Shown: positions 25,446-38,176 of the stretch, in pieces
Numbering within the stretch: position 1 is the stretch's first letter
Layout of the letters: every line of letters begins with the position of its first letter
From: Lagopus muta
Lineage: Eukaryota > Chordata > Aves > Galliformes > Phasianidae
Direction: 5' to 3'
Length of the DNA: 64,000 nt
Assembly (NCBI RefSeq): GCF_023343835.1
Contig: NC_064433.1
Coordinates: 32,705,214 to 32,769,213 of the forward strand
Notes under the pieces: model-generated
Told to the model about the DNA's origin: nothing
The model's input: the letters and a program-made list of their open reading frames with translations, nothing else
Databases searched by the model: none
Program-made: the position numbers and the translations under genes

Positions 25446-25640
25446 CACAGAATCACAGAACTCTAGGTGTTGGAAGGGGCCTCTGGAGACTGTCTAGTCC
25501 AATCCCTTGCCAAAGCAGGTTCCCTACAGCAGGTTGATCAGGAAAGCGTCCAGGTGAGTTCTCAGTATCTCCAGAGTGGGAGACTCCACAACCTCTCTGG
25601 GTTCCATTGTTACCAGAAGGTCTGGAATACCTTCTCAGTG
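25446..25640 (-). mobile_element. CR1 LINE 3' fragment
   Basis: The plus strand starts with ACAGAATCACAGAACTCTAG and GTTGGAAGGGGCCTCTGGAG, then GCAGGTTCCCTACAGCAGG and GGAGACTCCACAACCTCTCTG, the reverse complement of the CR1 3' UTR and end of ORF2. About 195 bp, minus orientation, 5' truncated. It lies about 385 bp from an oppositely oriented CR1. Confidence 0.88.
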
Positions 25641-26024
25641 ACCCTTTGAATAGTGCCTTGCATTCTGATGCCATTCAGTTTTAGATTTAGATCTTAGAGC
25701 TCCTCCTTGAGAGCAAGGATGCTTTCCCTTTTAGATTTAGGATAACATGACCAAACTGCCGAGTGATTCCCAGTCAATTAGAGCAGTGTTTTAGAGGGCT
25801 GGTTCTCCACAGTCATCTGCTACCCTCAGCTTTGCAGAAGTTTGTTCCTTGAGCTGCCCTGATGCTGGTTGGTTGCACGCAGTCCTCTGCCTTGGGGGTA
25901 CTGAAAACTGAAATTTCATCTCCAAGCTTTAGACTGAAACTAATGATTATTTACCTCATAGATAGTCTTCTAGTTAAGGAAAAAGAACTCAGGCATCTCT
26001 TCTGTCCGACTCACAGAATCTGCT
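25641..26024. other. spacer between two inverted CR1 copies
   Basis: About 385 bp of apparently unique sequence. TTTTAGATTTAG occurs twice, near 25679 and 25729, an unexplained short direct repeat. Confidence 0.5.
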
Positions 26025-26706
26025 TGTGGCAAGACCGGAAGGAGCAGCCCTTGAGAGTAGCCCTGTGGAGAAGGATCTGGGGATCCTGGTGGATGAAAAA
26101 GTTAACATGAGCCAGCAGTGTGTTCTTGCAGCTTGGAAAGCAAATGGTATCTTGGGCTTCATCAGAGGAGGGCTGGCCAGGAGGAGGGAGGGACCGTCAT
26201 TACAAGAAAGACAGAGAGCTGTTGGAGAGGGTCCAGAGGAGGGCCACAAAGATGATCAGAGGACTGGAGCACCTCGCCTATGAAGACAGGCTGAGTGAGA
26301 TAGGCTTGATCAGCTTGGAGAAGAGAAAGCTGCACGGTGACCTCATTGCAGCCTTTCAGTACCTAAAGGGAGCCTACAAACAGGAGGGGAGTCAACTCTT
26401 TGAAAGGGTAGATAATTGCACGACAAGGGGAAATGATTTTAAGTTGAAAGAGGGCAGATTTAGGTTGGATGTCAGGGGGAAGTTCTTTATTATGACAGTG
26501 GTGAGGTGCTGGAGCAGGCTGCCCAGAGAGGTTGTGGATGCCCTGTCCCTGGAGGTGTTCAAGGCCAGGTTGGATGGAGCTCTGGGCAGCCTGGTCTGGC
26601 ATTAAATGGGGAGGTTGGTGGCCCTGCCTGTAGCAAGGGGGTTGGAGATTCATGATCCTTGAGGTCCCTTCCAACCCTGGCCATTCTGTGATTCTGTTAT
26701 TCTGTG
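26025..26706 (+). mobile_element. CR1 LINE, ORF2 C-terminal region and complete 3' end
   Basis: About 680 bp in plus orientation. Translation gives the conserved distal ORF2 order: ESSPVEKDLGILVDEKVNMS, then ERVQRRATKMIRGLEHL, then ISLEKRKLHGDLIAAFQYL and VVRCWSRLPREVVDALSL. The middle and end remain open over 26120-26605, with one frame shift from the upstream part near 26200, so this is one of the better preserved copies here. The 3' end is complete (GGTCCCTTCCAACCCTGGCC) with three octamer tail units (ATTCTGTG, ATTCTGTT, ATTCTGTG). The RT catalytic core is missing, so it cannot mobilise itself. Confidence 0.95.
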
Positions 26707-27162
26707 AATTGTTAGACTTGGCTTAGCAAAATGAAGGAGAGATTCTTTTCATGATTCTTTTCATGACTCTTATGTCAAGTTAAATGGAACAAATCAGTGA
26801 GGTTTGGGCCAGTTTTTGGAAGCTCTCCTCCAGGAGAGAAGAGTATCCAGAAGTACCCAATTGAGGGAAGAGAAGAAATAGCACACAGAGAAGCACACTC
26901 ACTCCTCCTCCATCAGTAAGTCTTGGGAGTCAGAGAAGAAATTCCTGCCAGATGCATATATAACACGATCTGGGTAATGTGGAGGTTCTTTACACACAAT
27001 ATTTCTCCCTCGTGTTTCTATTTATAACTAGCCCCAGACATATCAAAAGGCACTAAAGATTTATTATGTTTAGCACAATTTTCTTCTTTTTTTTAATTGC
27101 TTGATGATAATGACTAGTTGATAATGAGGAAGTTTACTGCAGACCAGCAATGAAACCAATGC
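26707..27162. other. single-copy-looking sequence, nothing seen
   Basis: Spacer between the CR1 tail and the large polypurine microsatellite. GATTCTTTTCATGA is directly duplicated around 26740-26766. Confidence 0.5.
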
Positions 27163-27459
27163 AAAGGAAAAGGAAAAGGAAAAGGAAAAGGAAAAGGAAA
27201 AGGAAAAAGGAAAAAGGAAAAAGGAAAAAGGGAAAGGGAAAGGGAAAGGGAAAGGGAAAGGGAAAGGGAAAGGGAAAGGGAAAGGGAAAGGGAAAGGGAA
27301 AGAGAAAGAGAAAGAGAAAGAGAAAGAGAAAGAGAAAGAGAAAGAGAAAGAGAAAGAGAAAGAAAAAGAAAAAGAAAAAGAAAAAGAAAAAGAAAAAGAA
27401 AAAGAAAAAGAAAAAGAAAAAGAAAAAGAAAAAGAAAAAGAAAAAGAAAAAGAGAAGGA
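27163..27459 (+). repeat. 297-nt unbroken polypurine compound microsatellite
   Basis: Every base from 27163 to 27459 is A or G. The tract is built of successive homogeneous blocks: GGAAAA (about 27166-27205), GGAAAAA (about 27206-27230), GGGAAA (about 27231-27300, some 12 units), GAGAAA (27301-27360, 10 units) and GAAAAA (27361-27450, 15 units). The long open frames on both strands (Lys/Arg/Gly on plus, Phe/Leu/Ser/Pro on minus) are artefacts of the repeat. Mirror-symmetric homopurine tracts of this kind can adopt triplex (H-DNA) structure, which is known chemistry and is not shown here. Confidence 0.98.
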
Positions 27460-30400
27460 CTAAGCCAACTGGAGTACTCCAGGAAAAAAACAACAAGGGA
27501 GTGATAGCCCCTGTTAATTACTGCCAGAGTTGCATCAGGGAAAACCTTAAGATCAAAGGTGGTAATATTTATAAGGAAAACATGTATCCTATTGGGCTGG
27601 ATCAGCAACTTCAAAATGATCAGTTAGTATTTTAAATTTCAGGTTATAAAATGTTGACAATTAAAGCTGTATTTTCCCTGCTGGGATGTCAAATGCTCTC
27701 CTTGGAGGCCTGACTCGCTTGGTAATTATTTGAACTAGTCAGCCTCAGGGAAATCGCAGTCCTGGAATAAGCTCAGCAGAGACCTCAGCTGTCATTGGAG
27801 CAGGAGTTTTGGTGTCATTTGTCACCAACTTACTGAATGCAATGAGAAGCTGGTGGCCACCTCCACTGCAGCTTTTATTATGCTCCCAGTAATCAGTGAC
27901 TGTGTGTGTGCTTTCTGATCAATTCAGATTCCTTTTATTGTTTATAAACACATTAGGAGCGTGTCCAGGGGCATCCCAAACCAGTACCAAGGAATCTGAG
28001 CAGTGATACTTGCAACTCCAGCGCTCTGCTTGCTGATAGTATTTTCAGGTCATTATTGTTTGATTGCATTGAATTAAAATAACATCAGTAGTGAGGGGCT
28101 ACAAAAAGGAAAACATTGTTTTGTTAGGTACCATTTTCCTTCTGAATTGCTTTGTCAGCTCTTGCATCATCACAGCTGGTTTAGCAGTTTCCCTCTACAG
28201 CAGGCTAAGAGTCCTTTCTTCCTCAGCAGCCAGCCTGGACTTGCTACTGACATTGTGGCCTCACAAGAACCTGTGCTGTTCCAGAGAAACACTCTAAAAT
28301 GTCTCCAACAAATAGTCCAAGTCCATGCATTTGGAGGATACAGGCTTCCACATTTAGGGCATTTCTACAAAATCAGGTTCCTTAGTTTCTGAATGCCTAC
28401 GATTCCTATGCGTGTGTTTAGGTCTGGGTGGTTAGGGCTGCCTAGGTTACAAATTCAGCCCAGATATGTCCTGACCTTTGGGGCTCTGAGCTTGCAAATA
28501 TTTAATGGCAAATCCAACATCTATTTGAGCACTGAGGTACCTGCAAACACAATGACTGCAGAGACAACACTGGAAACCCTTCAGTTATATGATTGTCCTC
28601 TCCATTTGAACTATCTGAAAAAAAAATAGTTTGCACAGTCTCTCTGTCTCAGCTTTGTGGGTGGCACGTGATACTCTGGTAAAACTGTGGGGGCAAACTG
28701 TGCTGTCTGCTGGCTGAGTTCACAGATATCCCCATACCAGCAGAAAGGTGTGCTATCTGCATCTCACTGCACCCTTGTCTTCCTTCAGGTCCACTCAGCA
28801 TATAGGAAAATGTGCCCCCATGTGAAAATGAATAAGCTCAGAGATGTCTGGATACCCTCTAGCTTTGAGAAAACACTGTAGCTTTCTGTAACTTTGAAAA
28901 AGCACTTTTCCTCTTTTGCCTGGCCTGCAAGAATTTACTGAGCTGCTCTAAAAACAAGACCTAACTATGGATGTTTATTCTGTTGCCTCTTCCCTCCCTT
29001 CCTGGAAAGCACACTGAAAGAAGGACATTCAAAAAGGAGAGTTGAAGGGAATTTTTTAAAAGTTGACTGAAATAAATAGCTCTGTGTTATATTTAAGAAA
29101 CTGGAAAGAGCAAAAAGCGATCAGCTACACAACCCTGCACATGTATGCATGTAGCAATTATTTTAAAATTAAAGAAGACCCTTTCTCAGTGTTATTCTAC
29201 AGTATGTGGAAAACAACATGATTTTATTGCAGTCTAGATGCTGAAGAGCAGGCAGATTGTCTTCCTCCCTGTGCCAGTTGTATCAGCTGTGCAAGTGGGT
29301 TTTCTGTAATCCTGCATCAAGATAATGCACTTCTAATCTTACCCTTCAAATGTGACTCCCAAAAAAGGACACTGCATCCCCTCTTTGCCATTGCATTTTC
29401 CCTAAGTGAGTGAGTTCTTCCTTTCATGCTTCAAAATTACCATGCTGTCCTAAAAGAGCCTTGCATTCATGTGATATTAATTTTCTAATAAAAACTACCA
29501 TCATTTCACAGCTGCAGAGTCAAACACACAATTGCTTCACGCATATAATAGATTTATTGAAGCATAAGAGTATCCCTCCAATCTGAAAATAAATTACAAC
29601 TTCTGCATTCTCAAACACTGGCCCTTATAACCTGGCACTAGCATCACGTTACTCCTGTTAAATTGGGATTGCCTACAAGGAGATTAAGTCCCAAACCTGG
29701 TCTGCAGTTCTTAATCACAGGATTTGTCACGGTGATTTCATGAATTTCTTACCTGTGTAATGACAGCGAGATCAAATCACTGATTTGTTTTTTTAACTTG
29801 GTGGAACAATAGTCACATTTTAGGTATTCCAAAATCCTTTTGCCTTTGTATCTATACAGCTGGGCATGCTTGCAATCCTTAAATCTGTTTTGGATGTGCT
29901 TATACTCTTGGTGAATTGTCAGCAGAGAGAATAGTCATAGCTCAGATCCATGGTTACTGCTTGTAGCCTCAAAAGCATGATGGGTCTGGTAGGCCGTGAC
30001 TCCCTGGGTTGCTCTTGTCCTGCTTAATCCCTATTAACAACCATATTACCCCAATATCTCTGATAGTCTGAGACTCTGAGTGAAACACAGGTGAGCAAGA
30101 GGACTGAAGGGAAGTATTTTCAGAAAGCCCTCCTAACCCCTTGTGAAAAGAGCACCAGAACAGCCTTGTTTCAGTTTTGCAAATGAAGAAAATGTGATCA
30201 GGGATCTTTACTAAAATTTGCAGAAGTGACGTCAGATTTGGAAGTCGAAGTTCCTCCTTCCATTCTTGTGATGGATCCTATCTGAAATACTATATTCCTT
30301 TGCCAAAACCTGAAGTTGAGTTAAATTAAGAAAGAGTGTGTGATATGAAAGTATTATTTTTAGAACTCCAGCAGTGAATACTGCACAAACCAAACAGGGT

Positions 30401-33400
30401 CAGGACTCAATTTCCTCAACACCTTCTGCTGTCAAAACAGGCAGACAAGGTGAGTGTTTGTACAGGGGTCTGGGCCCTGTGTCCTGGCAGCACTGCTACC
30501 TTCAGCTGCTTTCGTATGCTGGGGACTTCCCAAAACACCTTTTAAAATGTATGGTAATGTTGATTCTGGAGGCCAGCAGTGTGGCAGAGCCCAGACACCG
30601 GGCCACCAGCAGTGATGCTGATGGAAAATGCAACTGAAGTTCTTCCATGTAAACTTTTGTCTAGAGAGGCTGAAAGCAGCATTTTTTAAAGGCTACAAAT
30701 TTCTGACACACAACCAAGCACAAAGGGACACCTATGAAGCAAAACGTTCCCCAGTGAGTGGATAGGGGTGGCTGAAACCACTGGTCCCACAGATGGCATT
30801 TCCCATCCTGGAGAGGGCTTTTCCTGCACAGACGTTCATGGGGAGCACAGAGGCTGTGCTGCCACAAGAGAAACAGGCTGGAGCCTTGCTGAGCTGCCAT
30901 TACTCAGAAATCCAACATAATTCCTTGAACTGCCTTGTTGACATGACTTCCAGATGAGTACACACAACATTGCCTTTGGAAGCAGTCCAGGTCCTCGCTG
31001 GGAGATGAAGGGGAGCTGCCTCCTGTGAGTGTGCTGCCAGATATGCAGCCAGTGCCAGGATGATGGCAGAGCATGACAACCAGCATGGTACCTGCTGGGT
31101 GCTCACCAGGTGCCTATGCCTGAAATGGAGCAGCCCTTTGTGATTTCTACGTAGCTTTTAGGTCTATAAGGCTGTGAACTGCCCACTCACTATGTGCTGA
31201 CTTTCCCCCTGAACTGCTGAGATAACATGGAAGAATACTGGTAATTTCAGGAATCCCTGATGGGATACATGGGAACTGGACGACCATTCAGGGTACCAAG
31301 GAACTGGAAATTCAGCAATAAAAGGAATGCAGAAGCTTGTACAGCCAGCCAGGGCTTCTGCTTGTCAGTGACGAACGTGTGCACACAGGCAAGTGTGCAC
31401 GTCCCTGGGTTTTCCTTGGGGAATGCTTCATCCAACCAGCGTAACCACAACAAGCACCGTCAGTGAGCCTGCAGCTGAACCCATGTGGAGCAAGGCCATG
31501 AATAATAAACAGAATGCAGCGGGGACCCTGCTGAACAGACCTGGGACACTGGGGCTTTTTACAGACTCTTTGCAGGGGATGTAACTGCAGGCACCGTCCT
31601 CCTGGGCTGTGAGTAAATTCAGAAAAGCCAAGGTAGCCAAAGGAATTAAAGGAAAAAGTACATGGAAAGAGAACCTTTCTGGATGCTTGTGGAGGTGAGA
31701 ACATGCGGATGGAGAGATGTTTCAGGTAGAACAGAGCAGAAATGCAGCGACTGAGAAAGTAAGCAAAGGTAAAGCATTATAAAAGAGACAGGAAGGACTA
31801 TAAAATTCTTAGAAATAGAATAAAGAGGAATAGGAGGGGAACAGGGGTCTGTGAGCAAACAGATCTCCAACCTTTTTGTACAGGGGTGCTTAGCACTGCA
31901 GTGAGTGCTATCTGTAAAGTCCAAACCTAGGGATTGAAAATGTGCCCCTCCTTCTTTACACAGAACAGGTCTAGAGAAGGTAGGAAACAAGAAATAAAGT
32001 GAAGGAAAAACTTTATTGACAGAACAAAGAGTCTCAATAAAGGTAGATATTTTGAAAGTTGCCTGAGGGGATTGTATTTGCAAGTCCTTGCTGATACAAA
32101 GGGAAGGAACTAAACAGATGGATTCAGGGGGCTAGCAGGAGAAAAGGGAGAGTATCTCAAAATTATCACATTGCATGACTTAAACATATAATGGAGAATC
32201 ATTCCCAACCCTGCTGTATTTCCAAGGTAGAAATAGGACAGAGCAGCTGCAGACATGGAAGAGCAGAAGCACTTGTAACATACACATATCTGGAGAAAAT
32301 GCATAATGGTTTCCACTCTAGTGTGAATCTTAGGGAAGGTATAAGAGGTCCAGAAAAAAATTACATATATAGTGGATGGATGGATGATTGCAGTGTGAGA
32401 GCCAGATTTTAGGTACTGAGGCCTAGTATGAGGCACACCATAAATAATGAGAAAACAGAATGTATCAAGTGGGATACCAATGCTCAGCCACTTAGGCTTC
32501 CTGAATCAGCCATACACATGAACTGCTTTAGTCTTCCTGGACAATATTTTCAATACCTTAAGGGGAATAAAATGGTTACTGATAGCTGTTCCTTCAGAAA
32601 GCTAAATCATGGTCTACAAAGAGAGTGAGGTGCTCTGGAGTCCTGCAGATGTTGGCTCCCTTCTGCCCATGGGAGTTTGGATCGTTGCAGCAGAGACCAG
32701 GCACAAGATGTCTCTTCCACAAGAGCATAGTGGGGCTGATTTACCAGTTGAATACAAGACTTGGAGGGCCAATAGCAGAATGCAGTGCTGCAAATTCACC
32801 GTCACAGCAGGAAAAAATGCATTACATGGATAAAATGAACTGCCTACACACTGGCTTCTTTGGTCAAGAGGCTGTCCCATTGCTAGGAGGGACAGCATTT
32901 GGCTTCATGAGGTTGGGAATTTTCTTCAGTGCAGACAATTTCTTCAACAAGGTGCAATGACAGAGAGCGCCAACCACTGCTAGAAAAATTTCCCGATAAA
33001 GTTGTTCCAGCAAAGTGAGCCCAGACTGATAAATTTTAATTTGACTTTGTGGAAGATGAAACTGATTTTAAGTTGTAAGGATGTAGAATCTTTATTTGAG
33101 GAGATTTTTAAGAACACATGAGACAATGCCTGTCAGCAGTTATTTAACAAAGATAGTTTTTCTTTGGGTTGGTCTTGCTAAAAAACAACTCAAAGTCCTT
33201 CCTAAATTTAGGATATCACATTCTATATTTGATTTTTGCTTAATGTCAAGGACTACATTTCTTTTCTTGCCCAACATTTCAAATAAAGCACAATACCTTT
33301 ATCTTTACAGGTTAATTGCTTTTTTTTATGATCATCAGCAATTAATCCGTGAGAATAGCTAGTGTTTTCCTTTCATCAGCCATAAACTTTTTATCTCCTC

Positions 33401-36400
33401 TCATTTCGTGTTTAGCAAAAACTCAAGCATTATTAATGACATTACAAGCACAGATATTGCTAATGAAAAGAGTTTATAATGGGATTCTCAAGTGCAGATT
33501 TTGTCATTTTTTCTTCTGTTCTACTACTGCCAAGGCCATTTCTTCCATCTTCTATCACCGTCTGTGTTAGCACCTCAGTTTCAACAGCTGGAAGAAAGGT
33601 GCAGGAGGAACACTTGGCCAACATCTTTCTACTTATGACCCAGGACACCCATCCTCCAGAATTTTCCACCGTGATCTCTGAGGACCAGTGTTGTTTAAAA
33701 ACAAATGGCAAAGCTCAAGCAATGCTTATTCTTCAGCTTTCAGTACTAGTTGGCTGATGAACAGTAGCTGAAAGAGACCTCTGAAAATAAACTGAAAGAA
33801 AGTACATCAGATCACGGTTAGCTCATGCCATCTTCGAGCTAAGAAACTCTTAAGATTCAGGAAACATTATTTAATGTGTGCAAAGCAAGAGATTAATTTT
33901 AATGATCTACTTGAGGCCAAAGCAAATACAAAGAGGAGATTTACCTGTAATCATAGGTGAGATAATGGCTGTATCATTCCAATTACCGAGGTCTGTCAGC
34001 ACTGTCACTTAAGTCTTTAAGGTATAAAACAAGATACAGGGATGGTCAGCAGTTACTTCACTTTACAGCTCCGGAAACTATCACAGTGTACCTTGGAGCA
34101 GGTCTTAGCACTGCAATATTACATGCAAGGAAGAGTGAAAAAGATTAAATAGTTGACCAAACCAGCAGCTGAATAGTATTAATTTTTATTGCCTGCGTGA
34201 TCTTAGTCTACTGAATCACTCAGTCTCTCCACAGATGTAGAGTTTCAGCAATCAGACACTGGAAATTTCCTCTTAAGGCTTTCTCTCCTAGGACAAAGAG
34301 TCCATGTTGCTTGGAGTAAAATGTTTACTGCTGTCCTTTCTACCCTCAGCAGTCAGGGATGAACAAACTATAGTCCAGATGCTGTGCAGTCAGGTTCAGA
34401 TGTCTTCAGAACTGAGTTGGACGTACCTCAGGCATATCCATTTGAGAAGGTTGCTGTGATTACAGCCAGTTCTTGGACAGCCTGTTTATCTCCCTGGGTG
34501 CATCCCGGCTGCTTATCTCTCCTCTTCCTCTACCTTGACAGCAGAAATGGAGAATCCTGCCAGCCCACAAGCCAATCCAGCACTCTGGTAAAGAGCTGGT
34601 CCAGTGGAGAACTGCTTTTGAGCTAGATGAAGGACTCTCCTCTCCTCAGTCTAGTACAAGTCCAGAAAGGATCCGAGGGACCATGTTGAGGGCTGTCTAG
34701 CAGCAAAGACTTCTGGCAATGTTGTATGCTTCTGGACCATCTAGAAAAGTTGCTGAGTTTATTGATATTCCAGATCTTTCTAAAACATGGCAAGAAATGT
34801 GACCATGAAGAATAACTTCAAAACAGGGTGAAACAAGGGACTCAGTTAAAGACTCAGGACCATAAGTCCTTCATTAATGTAGAGTGAAAGACTGACAACG
34901 TGCATATTCAGGACTGTCAAGAGCTTTTAGAAACCCATAGGCATGACTATGTGGCTCCTTTCTCAGACAAGCGGATCTTACTCAAGCACATAGTAGTTTT
35001 TAAATCCATAGGAAGGTTGGGATGAATAGTGGTTTTCAGGTCTTTCTGCTAGGATCTGTGCGTATCACTTTGCACAGAATGATGGAACTTCTTATGCTCT
35101 GTCAGGAAAACTGACAGTTCTTCAGTGAAAACTGGACACAAGTTCTCTGCAGTGAATCTATTCCTCCAGGGCTGCCAGTGTGCCTCAGTTCACAGGCAAG
35201 GCAGTCTACATAGAAATGTCAGAAGTGGTTTGCACTGTGCTGTACCTACAGCCTCAGTGTGCAAGAGCATGGTGCAGGGACCAGTTCATTATTCTGCATT
35301 TATACTCTGTTATATAGGCTCAAATCAATATGCGTTGTTTCAGTTATGACCTTCACAGTGGTTAGTGCAGCATGAAGAGCACATGACAGCTCTTACATCA
35401 ATTAAAAGAAAAAGCTTAAATAGCAGCTTTTAGCTGTAGTCATCATTTTATATCATGGGGTTTTTCCTGAGGCTGTTTGTGTTGTTATCTCATACAATCT
35501 TCCTTGTTAGCTGCTGAGCAACTTCCTATGCTTAGTTGATGAAGTTTCTAGTCGAAGTGGTGAAAACAGAACTGATTATATGTTGACCTTTTAGGCTTTT
35601 AATGTGATGTGCAATGCTCTGAACTGAAACAGAAGCTGTTGCTTCTGCCTGTTGTCCCTTTCCTGTCTTTCTCATTCTAGCCTCTATTCTTTCCTTCTTT
35701 CCTTTTTTATTTCACAGTTTGTCCCCAATGGCACTTAACTCAAAAGTAATATCTGATTTGAGTTCTCAGTCTGTATTATTCAAGTGACTTTATATTTCCT
35801 ATAAAGGAAAATGATTTAGTTCTAGAGATCTTGATTAGAGAAAATGAAAGATCAAATCATTTGTCATTGAATTAGGATAATGATATAAGCCATGATAGTT
35901 AAGGAGGAGAATTACTAAAACACTGCATGCACTAAGCTGCTTATTATTTTAACAGTCTTGCAACATTCTTCTCTATTAACGCAGAATGATGTATTATTTA
36001 CATTAAAACCTACTGAAATCAACGTTACTGGCTTGCATGAATCAGTCTGTGTCTGTGAAGAACACGATATTCATCTTCTACTTTTGAAGAACAAAATCTG
36101 TTCACGTGCCATCCTTGAAGGATAGGGGTGTATGCAGGATCAGCAACCCTATTTTCTATTTCTTGTGTCATATCCCATTGCAGGAGTGTGAAAGTCCCTA
36201 ATGTTCCTTTGGCTTCTTTGAGGGTGATGGCAAAGTTTGTCCTTGTTGCATTGATGCTACAGCTGACAGCATGGTGAGGTACCCCAAACTCTCCCCAGAA
36301 GGAAGGAATCCTTGCTGACACTTTTTTTTTTTTTTAAGCAAAAAACTATTTCTGGATGCCACAAGACTGACTCACCAGCCTGAGTTCAAATCCCCAACCA

Positions 36401-36929
36401 CAGGATTCAGTTCCTTTTATTTTACTGCTTCAATTTCTTTCTTCAGAATAAAAGAAGAAGCTTCTGCATACGTGCTTGAACATATCCTCAGTGTCTTTCC
36501 CTATTGTGCTGAGTGCAGGCTCAGTAAAAATAAGCTTCTGCAGTTTAGAGAAGACAGCTCCTTTTTCCCCTGTTTGTCCCAGGACTGCGTTTTTCAATAC
36601 CTGAGAATCTTAAATAAAGGGGTTCTTCACCCACCCGAGGTATATTTTTTTGTTGATATAAAGAATGACCACATGATCTGCAAGCTACCCACCTCATTTT
36701 GTCTAGTATGTAGGCTTTGGCAATCACTCACCCATTGGAAACTGTCTGAAAGCCTTACTTTCATCACCATGAGGGATTCCCGTGAAATGCTGTGCAAGCA
36801 CAGTAAAACTGGACTCCACTGAGCCATCCTCTGAAGACCTATTTTCAAAGTACTTCTAAAGGGGGTCTGGCAACAAATGATCCTACAGGCCTGCTGGATT
36901 GCCATTGCAGTACCCTGCTGTCATGGGCA
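27460..36929. other. long single-copy-looking stretch, no gene seen
   Basis: About 9.5 kb with no CR1, LTR or large microsatellite that I recognise. The longest frame (31646-32083, minus, about 145 codons) shows no recognisable domain. The segment around 27660-28085 reads like possible conserved non-coding DNA (see findings). A tRNA-like TTCAAATC at 36382 is isolated and is not a tRNA. Confidence 0.5.
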
Positions 36930-36956
36930 ATCATAGAATCACAGAATCACAGAATT
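36930..36956 (-). mobile_element. CR1 3'-tail micro-fragment
   Basis: ATCATAGAATCACAGAATCACAGAATTC is the reverse complement of three CR1 octamer tail units with essentially no body attached. This is an extreme 5' truncation or the remnant of an older copy. Confidence 0.65.
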
Positions 36957-38176
36957 CAGATCATGTCTTATCATTTCCTTGACAAACAAAAGCTCTACAT
37001 TAAAACAAATCATTTGTTGCCTATGAGAAATGGAGTCATTTGGGAGGCTTGGATACCCTTTTCTGAGTTCTGGCCTAAATATTTACAAGCAATTTATACC
37101 CATCTGCTTTTGTGCCAAGAATATCCTTCACCCTGAATAGTTTGTCTCCCTCCTGTGTGTTCGCTCCTCAGTGTATTTATAGTCAGCTGTCAACACTGTT
37201 TCTGGCCCTTATTTTCCTAGGACAGATAAGCTGTGCTGTTTGAGATTCTTTGCTTTTCTATTGATCACCACTGTGGCCGAGTTTGTATCCATTTCATTTG
37301 TCTTTTGGGTAGCTTCCTTGATTGTTTGACACAGGACTGCAGGACTTCCAGAGGAAGTCTCATATCTTGACATCACATTATCAGCTCAATAGTCATCTTG
37401 TAACTGATTAACGGACCTGAATCTGCCTCTTTTCCTGATGCATTCCCATAAAGAAAGTGAGTGTACATGACGGGACAGACTTTATCAGGCTGGTGCCTGC
37501 ATTTCTTCTCTTTCAAACACAAGGTAGGCTTCTAAGTTAAGGTACAAACTAGGTAACACAGCAAGAGACACAGCAAGACATATGGCAGCAAGGGATGCAG
37601 CAAAGGATGCTGCTGCATGGTGCAGGACATGGAGCCTCTAGACTCAAGGCAGTAACTTATATCAAGTTAACTTCAGGTAGGCTAACAGAAAATTAGAAAA
37701 ATATTGGAGGAAGAAGGTTTGGGAGAGAAAGAAATCCAAGAGTTTCTCTTGCAGAGGCCACAAAGTAAGTTTATTTTCAGCTGGTCAATAGATTCTACAT
37801 TTAAGGTGCGTCAATTGAGATCAAACATCACTAAATCATGTGCAGTTACCTTATATAGACTCAGATAACTTCCTGTTAGTGGCTGTAGTCAGCATTTTCA
37901 TCCACCCTGCTTGCTCTAATATGGCTGCTAAAAAGTGGGGTGGCAAAATGCTCAGACCAAAAAGGTATCCATGTACAGGAACATGCCTCAGTCTATGCAG
38001 GAGAGTGTAGTAGGTATACACACAGGTATCAGAAAAGCATCCTCCAGCTCCAGTCTCCACTCCATGGATTGTTTCAGCCGCTTGTGTTAGGCAGTCATCT
38101 GTCCAATTGTGATTGAAAATAGGCTTACAAAGAGAGCACTGATAAATTCTGAAGGATGTGTACTTATTTTCAGCTA
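36957..38176. other. single-copy-looking sequence, nothing seen
   Basis: Contains a patch with repeated ACAGCAAGAGAC/GCAAGGGATGCAGCAA words around 37555-37615. A minus-strand open frame runs from the neighbouring CR1 into this region (to 37851), but the part outside CR1 is read-through of unique sequence. Confidence 0.5.

Noticed and set aside
26120-26605. Apparent 161-codon gene
   Set aside because: It is the C-terminal part of CR1 ORF2 inside a truncated element, not a host gene.
27114-27635. Long Lys/Arg/Gly frame on plus and Phe/Leu/Ser/Pro frame on minus
   Set aside because: Both are translations of the polypurine microsatellite, which has no stop codons in these frames.
36370-36400. 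tRNA-like T-loop (GAGTTCAAATCCCC)
   Set aside because: No matching acceptor, D or anticodon arms around it.
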